Notes under the pieces: model-generated
What the model was told of the DNA's origin: nothing
Database searches by the model: none
Seen by the model: the letters and a program-made list of their open reading frames with translations, nothing else
Shown: piece after piece, positions 35,356-44,019 of the stretch
How positions within the stretch are numbered: the first letter of the stretch is position 1
Layout of the letters: each line of letters opens with the position of its first letter
Source of the DNA: CAVQGZ01 sp963714455
Lineage (GTDB): Bacteria > Actinomycetota > Actinomycetes > Jiangellales > Jiangellaceae
Direction: 5' to 3'
Length of the DNA stretch: 64,000 bases
Assembly: GCA_963714455.1 (NCBI GenBank)
Contig: CAVQON010000017.1
Span: 62,001-126,000 of the forward strand
Program-made: the position numbers and the translations under genes

Positions 35356-35379
35356 GAACAGAAATGTTCGAACACGTTC
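35356..35379. promoter_or_regulatory. Candidate DeoR operator upstream of the importer operon
   Basis: GAACAGAAATGTTC (35356-35369), a perfect 5-4-5 palindrome, is directly followed by GAACACGTTC (35370-35379). The half-sites TGTTCG/CGAACA resemble those of GlpR-type DeoR regulators. The rest of the 301-base gap between the divergent operons holds a TTGACA at 35316-35321 without a clear -10 partner and GAACA-like strings near 35195. Confidence 0.5.
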
Positions 35380-35426
35380 ACCCCGTGGGGGGGTTCCCCG
35401 CGGTCGGTACGCCCAGGGAGGCATCC

Positions 35427-36800
35427 ATGTCCAAGCCCCGCAGTGAGGCCGAGTACCTCGCCCGCATTATCCCGCCGAGCGTGGCCGCAACGAGCGTGCC
35501 GCGACGGTCGTTCTTGCGTGGCGCGGGCATGGTGGGGGCCGGCTTGGCAGTCCCTGGCCTGCTGGCCGCGTGTGGAAGCGACGACACCGACACCGGCAGT
35601 GCTGCGACGGGTGACGCCGGCGCCGCCGGCGGCCAGGAGGTCACGTTCGGGCTGAACGAGGGTGACGGCAGCGGTCCCGCCTACGACCGTCGTGTCGTGG
35701 CCGTCGACGCCTATGAAGCCGAGTCGGGCAACACGGTCGTCACCAATGCCGTCGACCACAACACGTTCCAGGAGCAGTTCAACAACTATGTCCAGTCCAA
35801 CCCGGACGACGTGTTCACGTGGTTCGCCGGGTACCGCATGCAGCAGTTCGCCGCGGACGGCCTCTTCCGCGACATCTCCGACATCTTCCCGACCGACCAG
35901 ATGTCCCAGGCGTTCAAGGACGCCTCGACCGGTGAGGACGGCAACCAGTACTTCATCCCGGAGCAGAACTACCCGTGGGCGGTGTACTACCGCAAGAGCC
36001 TGTGGGACGAGAACGGGTGGACGCCCCCGGAGACGCTGGACGAGTTCAAGGCCCTCGCAGCAGACATGGAATCGGCTGGACTCGTCCCGATGTCGTTCTC
36101 GGACAAGGACGGCTGGCCCGCGATGGGGACGTTCGACATCCTCAACATGCGCATCAACGGCTACGACTTCCACATGGAGCTCATGAGGACCGGCCAGGGC
36201 TGGGACAGCGACCAGGTGAAGGCCGTCTTCGCGGAGTGGACGGATCTGCTCCCCCTCATGCAGCCGGATCCGCTCGGCCGCACCTGGCAGGAGGCAGCCA
36301 CGGCGTTCCAGAAGAACGAGACCGGCATGTACTACTTCGGGCAGTTCGCCATCACCGACACGCCCGCCATCGCCGAGGAGATCGACGACTTCGGGGTGTT
36401 CCCGTTCCCCGAGATCGACCCGGCCATCGGCAAGGGCGCGATCGATGCTCCGATCGACGGCTACGCCATGGCCGCGAATCCCAAGAACCTGGACGGGGCC
36501 ACGAACTTCCTCACGTGGCTGGGCAGCTCTGCCAACGGCGATGCCCAGACGGCAGGCGGCTACCCGCAGCTGTGGGCGAACTCCTCGGCCACCACCGCCG
36601 AGCTGAGCGAGGTGCAGCAGGCCGGCGCTGAGCTGATCAACTCCTCCGAGGCGATCGCCCAGTTCCTCGACCGCGACACAGACACGGGTTTCGCCTCGAC
36701 CGTCGTGATCCCATCTCTGCAGAGCTTCTTGCAGAACCCGGCTGACGTCGACTCGATCCTCGCCGACATGCAGGCCCAGGCGCAGACGATCTTCGGCTAG
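35427..36800 (+). CDS. Sugar ABC transporter binding lipoprotein (family 1 extracellular solute-binding)
   Basis: 457 residues. The N-terminus has a twin-arginine motif (VPRRSFLRGAG), a hydrophobic stretch and a lipobox GLLAACGSDD, so it is probably exported folded by Tat and lipidated. The mature part has the shape of carbohydrate-binding proteins, with FTWFAGYRMQQFA and WAVYYRKSLWDENGW typical of the oligosaccharide group. Neighbouring alpha- and beta-galactosidases point to raffinose/melibiose-type or lactose-type ligands. ATG with GGGAGG 5 bases upstream. Confidence 0.9.
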   Translation: MSKPRSEAEYLARIIPPSVAATSVPRRSFLRGAGMVGAGLAVPGLLAACGSDDTDTGSAATGDAGAAGGQEVTFGLNEGDGSGPAYDRRVVAVDAYEAESGNTVVTNAVDHNTFQEQFNNYVQSNPDDVFTWFAGYRMQQFAADGLFRDISDIFPTDQMSQAFKDASTGEDGNQYFIPEQNYPWAVYYRKSLWDENGWTPPETLDEFKALAADMESAGLVPMSFSDKDGWPAMGTFDILNMRINGYDFHMELMRTGQGWDSDQVKAVFAEWTDLLPLMQPDPLGRTWQEAATAFQKNETGMYYFGQFAITDTPAIAEEIDDFGVFPFPEIDPAIGKGAIDAPIDGYAMAANPKNLDGATNFLTWLGSSANGDAQTAGGYPQLWANSSATTAELSEVQQAGAELINSSEAIAQFLDRDTDTGFASTVVIPSLQSFLQNPADVDSILADMQAQAQTIFG

Positions 36801-36811
36801 GAGGGTCTTCC

Positions 36812-37783
36812 GTGGCCACGGCAGCACCCGCGAGGGTCACCTCCCCGCCCGGTGAGGGCGGGGAGGGTGGCCGCCCCAAGAGGACGAAGAAGGTCAGCGA
36901 CCTCAAGAAACTGAGTCGCAAAGACAAGACCGTCGTCGGCTTCTTCCTCGGTGTACCCCTGGTCCTTGTTCTCGTCCTGGTGGTCTTCCCGGCCATCGCG
37001 ACCGTCGTCTTGAGCTTCGGCAAGTGGGACGGCATCGGCGGGCTGGACCAGATCGAGTGGATCGGCGTCGAGAACTACGTCAACGCCACCACGATCTACC
37101 CGCCGTTCTGGCCGGCCATGCAGAACAACCTCGTGATGCTGGTCTTCTTGTTCACGGTGCCGACCGTGCTCGGGATCTACCTTGCGGTGCTGCTGGACCG
37201 GCAGCTGCGGTACAGCTGGTTCTACGAGACGTCGTTCTTCATGCCGGTGGTGCTGTCCTTGGCCCTCACCGGTTTCATCTGGCAGCTGATCTACTCGCGC
37301 GACCAGGGCCTGATCAACGCCGTCACCGGGGGGACGACCGACTGGTACGGCGACCCGAGCGTGAACTTCTACGCCGTTCTCGTCGCCCAGGGCTGGCGGC
37401 ACACCGGCTACATCATGCTGATGTACCTGGCCGGGCTGAAAGGGGTCGACATGGCGCTGCGCGAAGCCGCGCTGATGGACGGCTGTACCGAGCGACAGAC
37501 GTTCTTCAAGATCGTCTTCCCGGTGATGAAGCCCATCAACATCATCGTCCTGGTGATCACGGTGATCGAGTCGCTGCGTGCGTTCGACATCGTCTGGGTG
37601 ATCAACAAGGGACGCAACGGGTTGGAGCTCATTGCGGCGCTGGTGACCCAGAACGTCAGCGGCGAGGCGAGCCGTATCGGCTTCGCGTCTGCCCTGGCCA
37701 CGATCATGCTCCTCATCTCCACCGTCTTCGTCATCATCTACCTGCGGGTGGTCATGAAGGACGAGCCCGGAGGCTCCCGATGA
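36812..37783 (+). CDS. Sugar ABC transporter permease (MalF-like)
   Basis: 323 residues. A basic cytosolic N-terminus (about 1-45) and six helices; the ATPase-docking EAA loop is REAALMDGCTERQTFFKIVF near residue 220. GTG at 36812 with GGAGG 8 bases upstream, 11 bases after the binding-protein stop. Stop overlaps the next start (ATGA). No ATPase gene follows, so a shared MsiK-type ATPase elsewhere is expected. Confidence 0.93.
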   Translation: MATAAPARVTSPPGEGGEGGRPKRTKKVSDLKKLSRKDKTVVGFFLGVPLVLVLVLVVFPAIATVVLSFGKWDGIGGLDQIEWIGVENYVNATTIYPPFWPAMQNNLVMLVFLFTVPTVLGIYLAVLLDRQLRYSWFYETSFFMPVVLSLALTGFIWQLIYSRDQGLINAVTGGTTDWYGDPSVNFYAVLVAQGWRHTGYIMLMYLAGLKGVDMALREAALMDGCTERQTFFKIVFPVMKPINIIVLVITVIESLRAFDIVWVINKGRNGLELIAALVTQNVSGEASRIGFASALATIMLLISTVFVIIYLRVVMKDEPGGSR

Positions 37784-38700
37784 GCGCCGTCGCTGCACCG
37801 TCGCGCAAGCAGAAGAAGGCCGCCGACCGCCAGGTCACCTACCCGGGCCAGAAGCAGCAGAACAAGCTGCTGACCTACGGCCTGCTGACCTTCATGTCGC
37901 TGGCCTGGTTGTTCCCGCTCGTGTACGCGCTCGCACAGTCGCTGCGCAGCTACGAGTACACCCAGGCCAACGGCTACCTGTCCTTGGGTGGCTGGACGTT
38001 CGACAACTACGTCGAGGCCTGGGACCGCGGAAACATGGCGCAGGCGTTCCAGAACACGCTCATCATCACCGTTCCGGCGGTACTGCTGACGCTCGTACTC
38101 GCGTCGATGTTCGCGTTCGTGCTGTCCCGGTACTCGTTCAAGTTCAACCTCACGATGCTCGCGCTGTTCCTGGCGGCCAACCTGCTCCCGCCGCAGGCGC
38201 TCCTGGTGCCGGTCTTCCGGATGTTCCTGGCGACACCAGTGCCTGAGTGGCTCAACCCGAACGGGAACATGCTCAACACCCACCTCGGACTGATCCTGGT
38301 CAACGTGGCGTTCCAGACCGGGTTCTGTGCCTTCGTGCTGAGCAACTACATGAAGACGCTGCCCAGAGAGATGTACGAGGCGGCAGAGGTCGATGGCGCC
38401 TCGGTCTGGCGGCAGTACTTCCAGCTGACGATCCCCCTGGTGAGGCCTGCTCTGGCGGCGCTGGCGGTGCTGCAGACGACGTGGATCTACAACGAGTTCT
38501 TCTGGGCGACGGTGCTGCTTCAGGACTCCTCGAAGTTCCCCATCACGTCGTCGCTCAACAACATGCGCGGCACGTTCTTCACCGACATCAACCTGGTGGC
38601 TGCTGGTTCGGTGATCATCGCCATCCCCACGCTGGTCGTGTTCTTCGTGTTGCGCAAGCAGTTCGTCAGCGGCCTGACGATGGGCTCGGCCAAGGGGTGA
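37780..38700 (+). CDS. Sugar ABC transporter permease (MalG-like)
   Basis: 306 residues with six helices after a basic N-terminus. The docking loop is YEAAEVDGASVWRQYFQLTI near residue 205, with LPPQALLVPVF before it. Overlaps both neighbours (ATGA with the first permease, GTGA with the alpha-galactosidase), so importer and glycosidases form one coupled operon. Confidence 0.93.
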   Translation: MSAVAAPSRKQKKAADRQVTYPGQKQQNKLLTYGLLTFMSLAWLFPLVYALAQSLRSYEYTQANGYLSLGGWTFDNYVEAWDRGNMAQAFQNTLIITVPAVLLTLVLASMFAFVLSRYSFKFNLTMLALFLAANLLPPQALLVPVFRMFLATPVPEWLNPNGNMLNTHLGLILVNVAFQTGFCAFVLSNYMKTLPREMYEAAEVDGASVWRQYFQLTIPLVRPALAALAVLQTTWIYNEFFWATVLLQDSSKFPITSSLNNMRGTFFTDINLVAAGSVIIAIPTLVVFFVLRKQFVSGLTMGSAKG

Positions 38701-40823
38701 CCGATCTGGTCCACCTTCGGGCCGCGGGCGTCTCCGTGCTGGTGGATGTCGGCGGGGGTCGGCTGCCGCAGATGCTGCACTGGGGCGCCGACCTGGGGCA
38801 CGACGCCGAGGTCACCGACCTCGCCCGAGCCATGACTCCTGCCGTCGTGCCGGCGGGGCTGGACGTGCCGGTGGTCGCCGAGGTCGTCCCCCAGCACAGC
38901 CGGGGCTGGCTCGGGATGCCGGGGCTGCGTGGGCATCGTGACGGCCGCGACTGGTCGCCGTTGCTGGCGACCACAGCGCTGGACGTGACCTCGGACGGCT
39001 CGTCGGGTGGCTCGGTCGTGGTGCACGCGAGCGACCCGGTGGCCGAGCTCTCGTCGGTCATCGAGGTGCGGCTCGAGGCGTCCGGGCTGGTGCGCGTGCG
39101 AGCGAGCGTGACCAACGACGACGCCGAGTCGCCGTTCACGGTCGACGGGCTGGTCACGGCGCTTCCGGTGCCGATCGAGGCCAGTGAGATGCTCGACCTC
39201 ACCGGTCGCTGGACCCGGGAACGCAGCCCGCAGCGTGGCCCGGTGCTCGTCGGCTCGCACGTCCGCGACATACGGTCCGGCCGGACGGGGCACGACTCGC
39301 CGACGCTGCTGTGCGTGGGGCGGCCCGGCTTCGGGTTTCGCCATGGGCCGGTGTGGGCGGTGCATGTCGCCTACAGCGGCAACCAGCGCACCTACGTCGA
39401 GCGACTACCGAGCGCGACGACGCTCCTCGGTGGGGGTGAGCTTCTGCTCAGCGGCGAGGTACGGCTGGGCCCGGGGGAGACGTACGAGGGTCCGTGGCTT
39501 GTCGCGTCGTACGGCGACGGGCTGGACGACGTCGCGTCGCGCATCCATCGCTGGCTCCGCGACCGCGACAGCCATCCCCACCGACCACGGCCGGTCGTGC
39601 TCAACACCTGGGAGGCCGTCTACTTCGACCATGACCTGGCCACGCTCACCCGCCTGGCCGACACAGCCGCGGCCGTCGGCGTCGAGCGGTTCGTGCTCGA
39701 CGACGGGTGGTTCCGCGGGCGTCGGGACGACACCGCCGGGCTCGGCGACTGGACGGTCGACTCCGACGTCTGGCCCGATGGCCTTCACCCGCTCGCTGAT
39801 CACGTCCGGGGTCTGGGCATGGAGTTCGGCCTGTGGGTCGAGCCGGAGATGGTCAACCCTGACTCGGACCTGGCCCGCGTCCACCCCGACTGGCTCCTGA
39901 GCGCCGGGGGGCGGGTTCCGCCGGAGTCGCGCCATCAGCAGGTGCTCGACCTCGGCCACGCAGCCGCCTACGACTACCTGCTGGCCCACCTTGACCACCT
40001 GCTCGTGGAGTACCCGATCGCCTTCCTCAAGTGGGACCACAACCGCGTGCTCGTCGATGCCGGGCACAGTCCTGGTGGCGAGCCGGGGGTGCGCCGGCAG
40101 ACCCTGGCTTTGTACCGGTTGATGGACGAGCTGCGCGCTCGGCACCCCGGGCTCGAGATCGAGTCGTGCTCCTCCGGTGGTGGGCGCGTCGACCTGGAGA
40201 TCCTGCAACGCACCGACCGGGTGTGGGCCAGCGACTGCAACGACGCCCTGGAGCGTCAGCAGATCCAGCGCTGGACCGGCCTGATCGTGCCGCCGGAGAT
40301 GATCGGCGCCCACGTCGGACCTGAGGCGTCGCACACGACCGGTCGACGGCACACCGTGTCGTTCCGGGCCGGCACCGCTCTGTTCGGGCACTTCGGGATC
40401 GAGTGGGACATCGCTTCGGCCGACGAGGCGGACCGAGCGGAGCTCACCCGGTGGATCACTCTCTACAAGCGGCTGCGTCCGCTGCTGCACGCCGGCCAGG
40501 TCGTCCGTGCCGACGACCCCGACCCGGCGCGGCTGGTGCACGGCGTCGTCGCCGACGGCCTCGACCACGCGGTGTTCGCCGTTGTCGGCATGGCCACGAG
40601 CGCCTTCTCCCCGCCGCCACCGGTGCGGTTGCCAGGACTCGACCGCTCGACCGTCTACACGGTCGTGGCACTCGAGCCCGGTGCTGCGCCGCCTGCGGTC
40701 GGCTACCCGCCGTGGCTGCCGGGCCCGGTTCGGCTGTCGGGCGCGGCGCTTGCCGACGTCGGGCTGGCCATGCCCTCGATGTGGCCCGAGCAGCTGCTTC
40801 TCATGGAGGTGACAGCGGGATGA
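38697..40823 (+). CDS. Alpha-galactosidase, glycoside hydrolase family 36
   Basis: Retaining alpha-galactosidase that removes terminal alpha-galactose from melibiose or raffinose-type sugars. 708 residues. An N-terminal beta-supersandwich (about 1-300) precedes the TIM barrel with VLDDGWF, GLWVEPEMV, the nucleophile Asp447 in LKWDHNR, and the acid/base Asp513 in ASDCNDA after the ESCSSGGGR loop. There is no signal peptide, so it acts on imported sugar. GTG start overlaps the permease stop by four bases. Confidence 0.95.
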   Translation: MTDLVHLRAAGVSVLVDVGGGRLPQMLHWGADLGHDAEVTDLARAMTPAVVPAGLDVPVVAEVVPQHSRGWLGMPGLRGHRDGRDWSPLLATTALDVTSDGSSGGSVVVHASDPVAELSSVIEVRLEASGLVRVRASVTNDDAESPFTVDGLVTALPVPIEASEMLDLTGRWTRERSPQRGPVLVGSHVRDIRSGRTGHDSPTLLCVGRPGFGFRHGPVWAVHVAYSGNQRTYVERLPSATTLLGGGELLLSGEVRLGPGETYEGPWLVASYGDGLDDVASRIHRWLRDRDSHPHRPRPVVLNTWEAVYFDHDLATLTRLADTAAAVGVERFVLDDGWFRGRRDDTAGLGDWTVDSDVWPDGLHPLADHVRGLGMEFGLWVEPEMVNPDSDLARVHPDWLLSAGGRVPPESRHQQVLDLGHAAAYDYLLAHLDHLLVEYPIAFLKWDHNRVLVDAGHSPGGEPGVRRQTLALYRLMDELRARHPGLEIESCSSGGGRVDLEILQRTDRVWASDCNDALERQQIQRWTGLIVPPEMIGAHVGPEASHTTGRRHTVSFRAGTALFGHFGIEWDIASADEADRAELTRWITLYKRLRPLLHAGQVVRADDPDPARLVHGVVADGLDHAVFAVVGMATSAFSPPPPVRLPGLDRSTVYTVVALEPGAAPPAVGYPPWLPGPVRLSGAALADVGLAMPSMWPEQLLLMEVTAG

Positions 40824-43800
40824 CTGGTGCTCTCGATGTGTTCGGCCCTCGCACCTGGGCTCGGCCTGAGGTGGTGCACATCGGACGGTTACCGGCGCGG
40901 GCCACTGCCTATCCGTTCCCGGACGAGGCCGGGGCACGAGGGGGCCGTGAGGACAGCCCCTGGTTCCAGTCGCTCAACGGCACCTGGCGCCTCGTCCGAC
41001 GTGAACGGCCCGAGATGGTCGAGGCGGCCGACGTCACCGGAGCCACCGCGGGCGAGCACTGGCACGAGGTCGCAGTCCCCGGCGTCTGGACCATGGCGGG
41101 CCTCGGGGATGACCCCGCGTACCTCAACCTGGTCTACCCATGGGACCTCGACACCGACAGCGCGCCCGGCCTGGAGGCCCCCGCGATCCCTGACGACAAC
41201 CCCACCGTCGTCTACCGACGGTCGTTCGACCTGCCCGACAAGTGGGGGACGCGGCGCACCGTGCTGCACGTCGGCGCGGCTCTGTCGGGCCTCTACGTCT
41301 TCGTGAACGGCCACCCGGTGGGCATGGCCAAGCCGGGCCACCTGCCCAGCGAGTTCGACGTGAGCGCCGCCGTCCGCATCGGCGCCAACGACCTCGCGCT
41401 CGTGGTGACTCGGTGGAGCGACGCCTCGTGGATCGAGGACCAGGACCAGTGGTGGCAGGCCGGGCTGCCCCGCGAGGTGCTGCTGCTGTCCACCGACCAC
41501 GTCTATCTCGCTGACCTGGCCACGCAGACCGACGTCGAGGATGGCGTCGGCCGTCTCGACCTCGCTGTCCACGTCGGCTCCCCGGGCCGGCTCGAGCCTG
41601 GCTGGGGTGTCGAGGTGAGCGTCGAGACCCTCGCCGGCGAGCCCGTCGCGCTCACCGGCGGTTCGGCGTTGGCCGGTGACATCCCCAGGTTCGACGGGAC
41701 GTCGCACGGGTCGGCCACGGTGTGGGCGCACGCCTGGCCGGGGCAGGTGGTTCGGCTGCGCGCTGAGCTTCCAGGCGTCGCCGTCTGGACAGCCGAGAAT
41801 CCGCACCGCTACCGGGTGCTCGTCTCGCTTCGCGACCCGTCCGGCAAGGTGGTCGAGGTGTCGAGCCTTGTCGTCGGGTTCCGGTCGGTGCGGGTGACCG
41901 ACCGCGCGCTGCTGCTCGCCGGGCAGCCCGTGCGCATCCAGGGCGTGAACCGTCACGACGACCATCCTGACCGCGGGCCGGCCGTCACCGCCGACGACAT
42001 CAGAGCAGACCTGCACATGATGAAGGCCGCCAACATCAACGCGGTGCGCACGTCGCACTACCCCAACGACCCCGTTCTCTACGACCTGTGCGACGAGCTG
42101 GGGCTGTGGGTTCTCGACGAGGCCGACGTGGAGTCTCACGGGCGCACGGCGAGCCTCACGCACGACAGCAGGTTCGACGCGCACATCCTCGACCGGGTGC
42201 AGCGCATGGTGGTGCGCGACCGCCACCGTCCGAGCGTCATGGGCTGGTCGTTGGGCAACGAGTCGGGCTATGGCCCGGTGCACGACGCGGCGTCGGCGTG
42301 GATCCACCGGGTCGACCCTGGACGGTTCGTCCACTACGAGGGGTGCCATCGACTCGACGCCGGCTCCGTGCCAGGTCAGGCCACCGATGTGGCGTGCCCC
42401 ATGTACCCGAGCATCGAGCAGGTGCAGGCGTGGGCAGACGGGGACGACCCCCGCCCGATGGTGCTCTGCGAGTACAGCCACGCGATGGGCACGACGAACG
42501 GCGGCCTGGACGAGTACTGGGCGCTCTTCGAGCCGGGTACGGGGGTGCAGGGCGGGTTCGTGTGGGAGTGGGCCGACCACTCGCTGCGTCGCGACGGTCG
42601 GCTGGTCGTCGGCGGCGGCTTCGGCGAGCCCCACCACGACGGCGCCTTCTGCGCCGACGGGCTCGTGGACGCCGACCGGCGTCCCCACGCGGGCCTCACC
42701 GAGCTGGCATGGCTGGGACGCCCCGTGCGGGTCGCGCTCGACGCTGACCCAGCGAGGGCACTGACCGTCCGCGTGAGCAACGAGCGTTTCCACCGCGACA
42801 TCAGTGACCTGTCGGCATCCTGGGCGGTGCGCGCAGACGGCGCGGTGGTGGCTTCAGGTCCGCTCGACCTGCCGCCGCTGGGCCCACGCGACTCGGTCAC
42901 GATGACCATGGACGCCGCGCCGCCGCTGGCCGATCTGGTCGGGGGAGCCAGCGAGGCGCACCTGGACGTCGTCATCGCCCAACGTGAAGCCACGGCATGG
43001 GCCCCCACCGGACACGTCGTCGCCTGGGACCAGCACCCGCTGCCGGTGCCCGCACCGGCTGCCCGACGGCTGCCGTCGGTGGAGTGCGTGCTCGACGTCG
43101 TCCCCGGCCCGTCGGGGTGGGACGCGGTGCGCATGGACGACACCGAGGTGCTCGGCCGCCTCGGTGCGACCCTCTGGCGTGCCCCGACGGACAACGACGG
43201 AACCGTCGGCGGTCCCGCGTGGCAGCGTGGCCGTGCGGGCGACTGGCACACCTGGGGACTGGACCGGCTGGAGGCCCAGTGGGAGACGCCGGTCGTCTCC
43301 GACTACGACGGTGTGCTGCGCGTCGAGGCCAGCGGACGCCTCGTGTCTCCGACGGGGTACGGGCAGGCGACGTGGACGCGCACCGTCACCGCACCACCGT
43401 CTGGGCCGCTGCGGATCGACGAGGTCGTCGTCGTTCCCGATGCCTTCGCCGACGTCCCCCGGGTCGGCGCGGTCGTCGAGGTGGCAGCCGGCCTCGACGA
43501 CGTCGAGTGGTGGGGGCTCGGGCCACACGAGTGCTACCCCGACCGGCGGGCCTCCGCCGTCGTGGGGCGCCACCGTCGACGAGTCGATCAGATGGCCGAG
43601 CCGCTCGTCCACCCGCAGGAGCACGGCACCCGGGTCGAGATGCGTGAGCTTGCCCTGGTCGGCCCGGTCGGACGTCTCGTCGTCGCAGCCGATCCGGACG
43701 GGCCCCTGCTCGCATTCCGGGTGGGCCGCGACCGCGACGCAGACCTCGAGGCGACCGCGCTGGCGTCCGACCTGCCGTCGCGCCCGGGCTGCGAGCTCCA

Positions 43801-43951
43801 CATCGATGTCGCCGTTCGCGGCGTGGGTACCGGCGCCTGCGGTCCTGACACCCGGGAGGCGTCAAGGGTCGGCCCCGGCACCTACCGCTGGACGTGGTGG
43901 GTCGGTGCGGCGGGACCGGCGGCGAGTGGGACCGCCGTCACCGCAGGCTGA
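40820..43951 (+). CDS. lacZ: Beta-galactosidase, glycoside hydrolase family 2 (LacZ-type)
   Basis: Cytoplasmic beta-galactosidase of 1043 residues, the full LacZ length. Domains: jelly-roll sugar-binding (about 40-225), immunoglobulin-like (about 230-350), TIM barrel with the acid/base Glu481 in SLGNESGYG and nucleophile Glu551 in LCEYSHAMG, a second sandwich domain, and the large C-terminal beta-gal small chain (from about 750; GATLWRAPTDNDG). ATGA overlap with the alpha-galactosidase. Having both alpha- and beta-galactosidase in one operon suggests broad galactoside use. Confidence 0.95.
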   Translation: MTGALDVFGPRTWARPEVVHIGRLPARATAYPFPDEAGARGGREDSPWFQSLNGTWRLVRRERPEMVEAADVTGATAGEHWHEVAVPGVWTMAGLGDDPAYLNLVYPWDLDTDSAPGLEAPAIPDDNPTVVYRRSFDLPDKWGTRRTVLHVGAALSGLYVFVNGHPVGMAKPGHLPSEFDVSAAVRIGANDLALVVTRWSDASWIEDQDQWWQAGLPREVLLLSTDHVYLADLATQTDVEDGVGRLDLAVHVGSPGRLEPGWGVEVSVETLAGEPVALTGGSALAGDIPRFDGTSHGSATVWAHAWPGQVVRLRAELPGVAVWTAENPHRYRVLVSLRDPSGKVVEVSSLVVGFRSVRVTDRALLLAGQPVRIQGVNRHDDHPDRGPAVTADDIRADLHMMKAANINAVRTSHYPNDPVLYDLCDELGLWVLDEADVESHGRTASLTHDSRFDAHILDRVQRMVVRDRHRPSVMGWSLGNESGYGPVHDAASAWIHRVDPGRFVHYEGCHRLDAGSVPGQATDVACPMYPSIEQVQAWADGDDPRPMVLCEYSHAMGTTNGGLDEYWALFEPGTGVQGGFVWEWADHSLRRDGRLVVGGGFGEPHHDGAFCADGLVDADRRPHAGLTELAWLGRPVRVALDADPARALTVRVSNERFHRDISDLSASWAVRADGAVVASGPLDLPPLGPRDSVTMTMDAAPPLADLVGGASEAHLDVVIAQREATAWAPTGHVVAWDQHPLPVPAPAARRLPSVECVLDVVPGPSGWDAVRMDDTEVLGRLGATLWRAPTDNDGTVGGPAWQRGRAGDWHTWGLDRLEAQWETPVVSDYDGVLRVEASGRLVSPTGYGQATWTRTVTAPPSGPLRIDEVVVVPDAFADVPRVGAVVEVAAGLDDVEWWGLGPHECYPDRRASAVVGRHRRRVDQMAEPLVHPQEHGTRVEMRELALVGPVGRLVVAADPDGPLLAFRVGRDRDADLEATALASDLPSRPGCELHIDVAVRGVGTGACGPDTREASRVGPGTYRWTWWVGAAGPAASGTAVTAG

Positions 43952-43958
43952 CCTCGCC

Positions 43959-43964
43959 TACCCT
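43959..43964 (+). promoter_or_regulatory. -10 box upstream of the corC mini-ORF
   Basis: TACCCT lies 7 bases before a GTG at 43972 that opens a 15-codon frame running into corC. The spacing predicts a leaderless transcript starting at that GTG. Confidence 0.5.
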
Positions 43965-43971
43965 CGGCGCC

Positions 43972-44019
43972 GTGGACGAGTACGACCATCCCGCCGCTGA
44001 GACGGTGAGCAGAACGTGA
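43972..44019 (+). CDS. 15-codon leaderless upstream ORF coupled to corC
   Basis: GTG followed by codons for VDEYDHPAAETVSRT and TGA. The stop overlaps the corC start in the sequence GTGA (44016-44019). Leaderless initiation at the mini-ORF and termination on the corC start would deliver ribosomes to corC, which has no strong Shine-Dalgarno of its own. Whether the peptide itself matters is unknown; the alternative is that corC simply has a short untranslated leader. Confidence 0.4.
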   Translation: MDEYDHPAAETVSRT

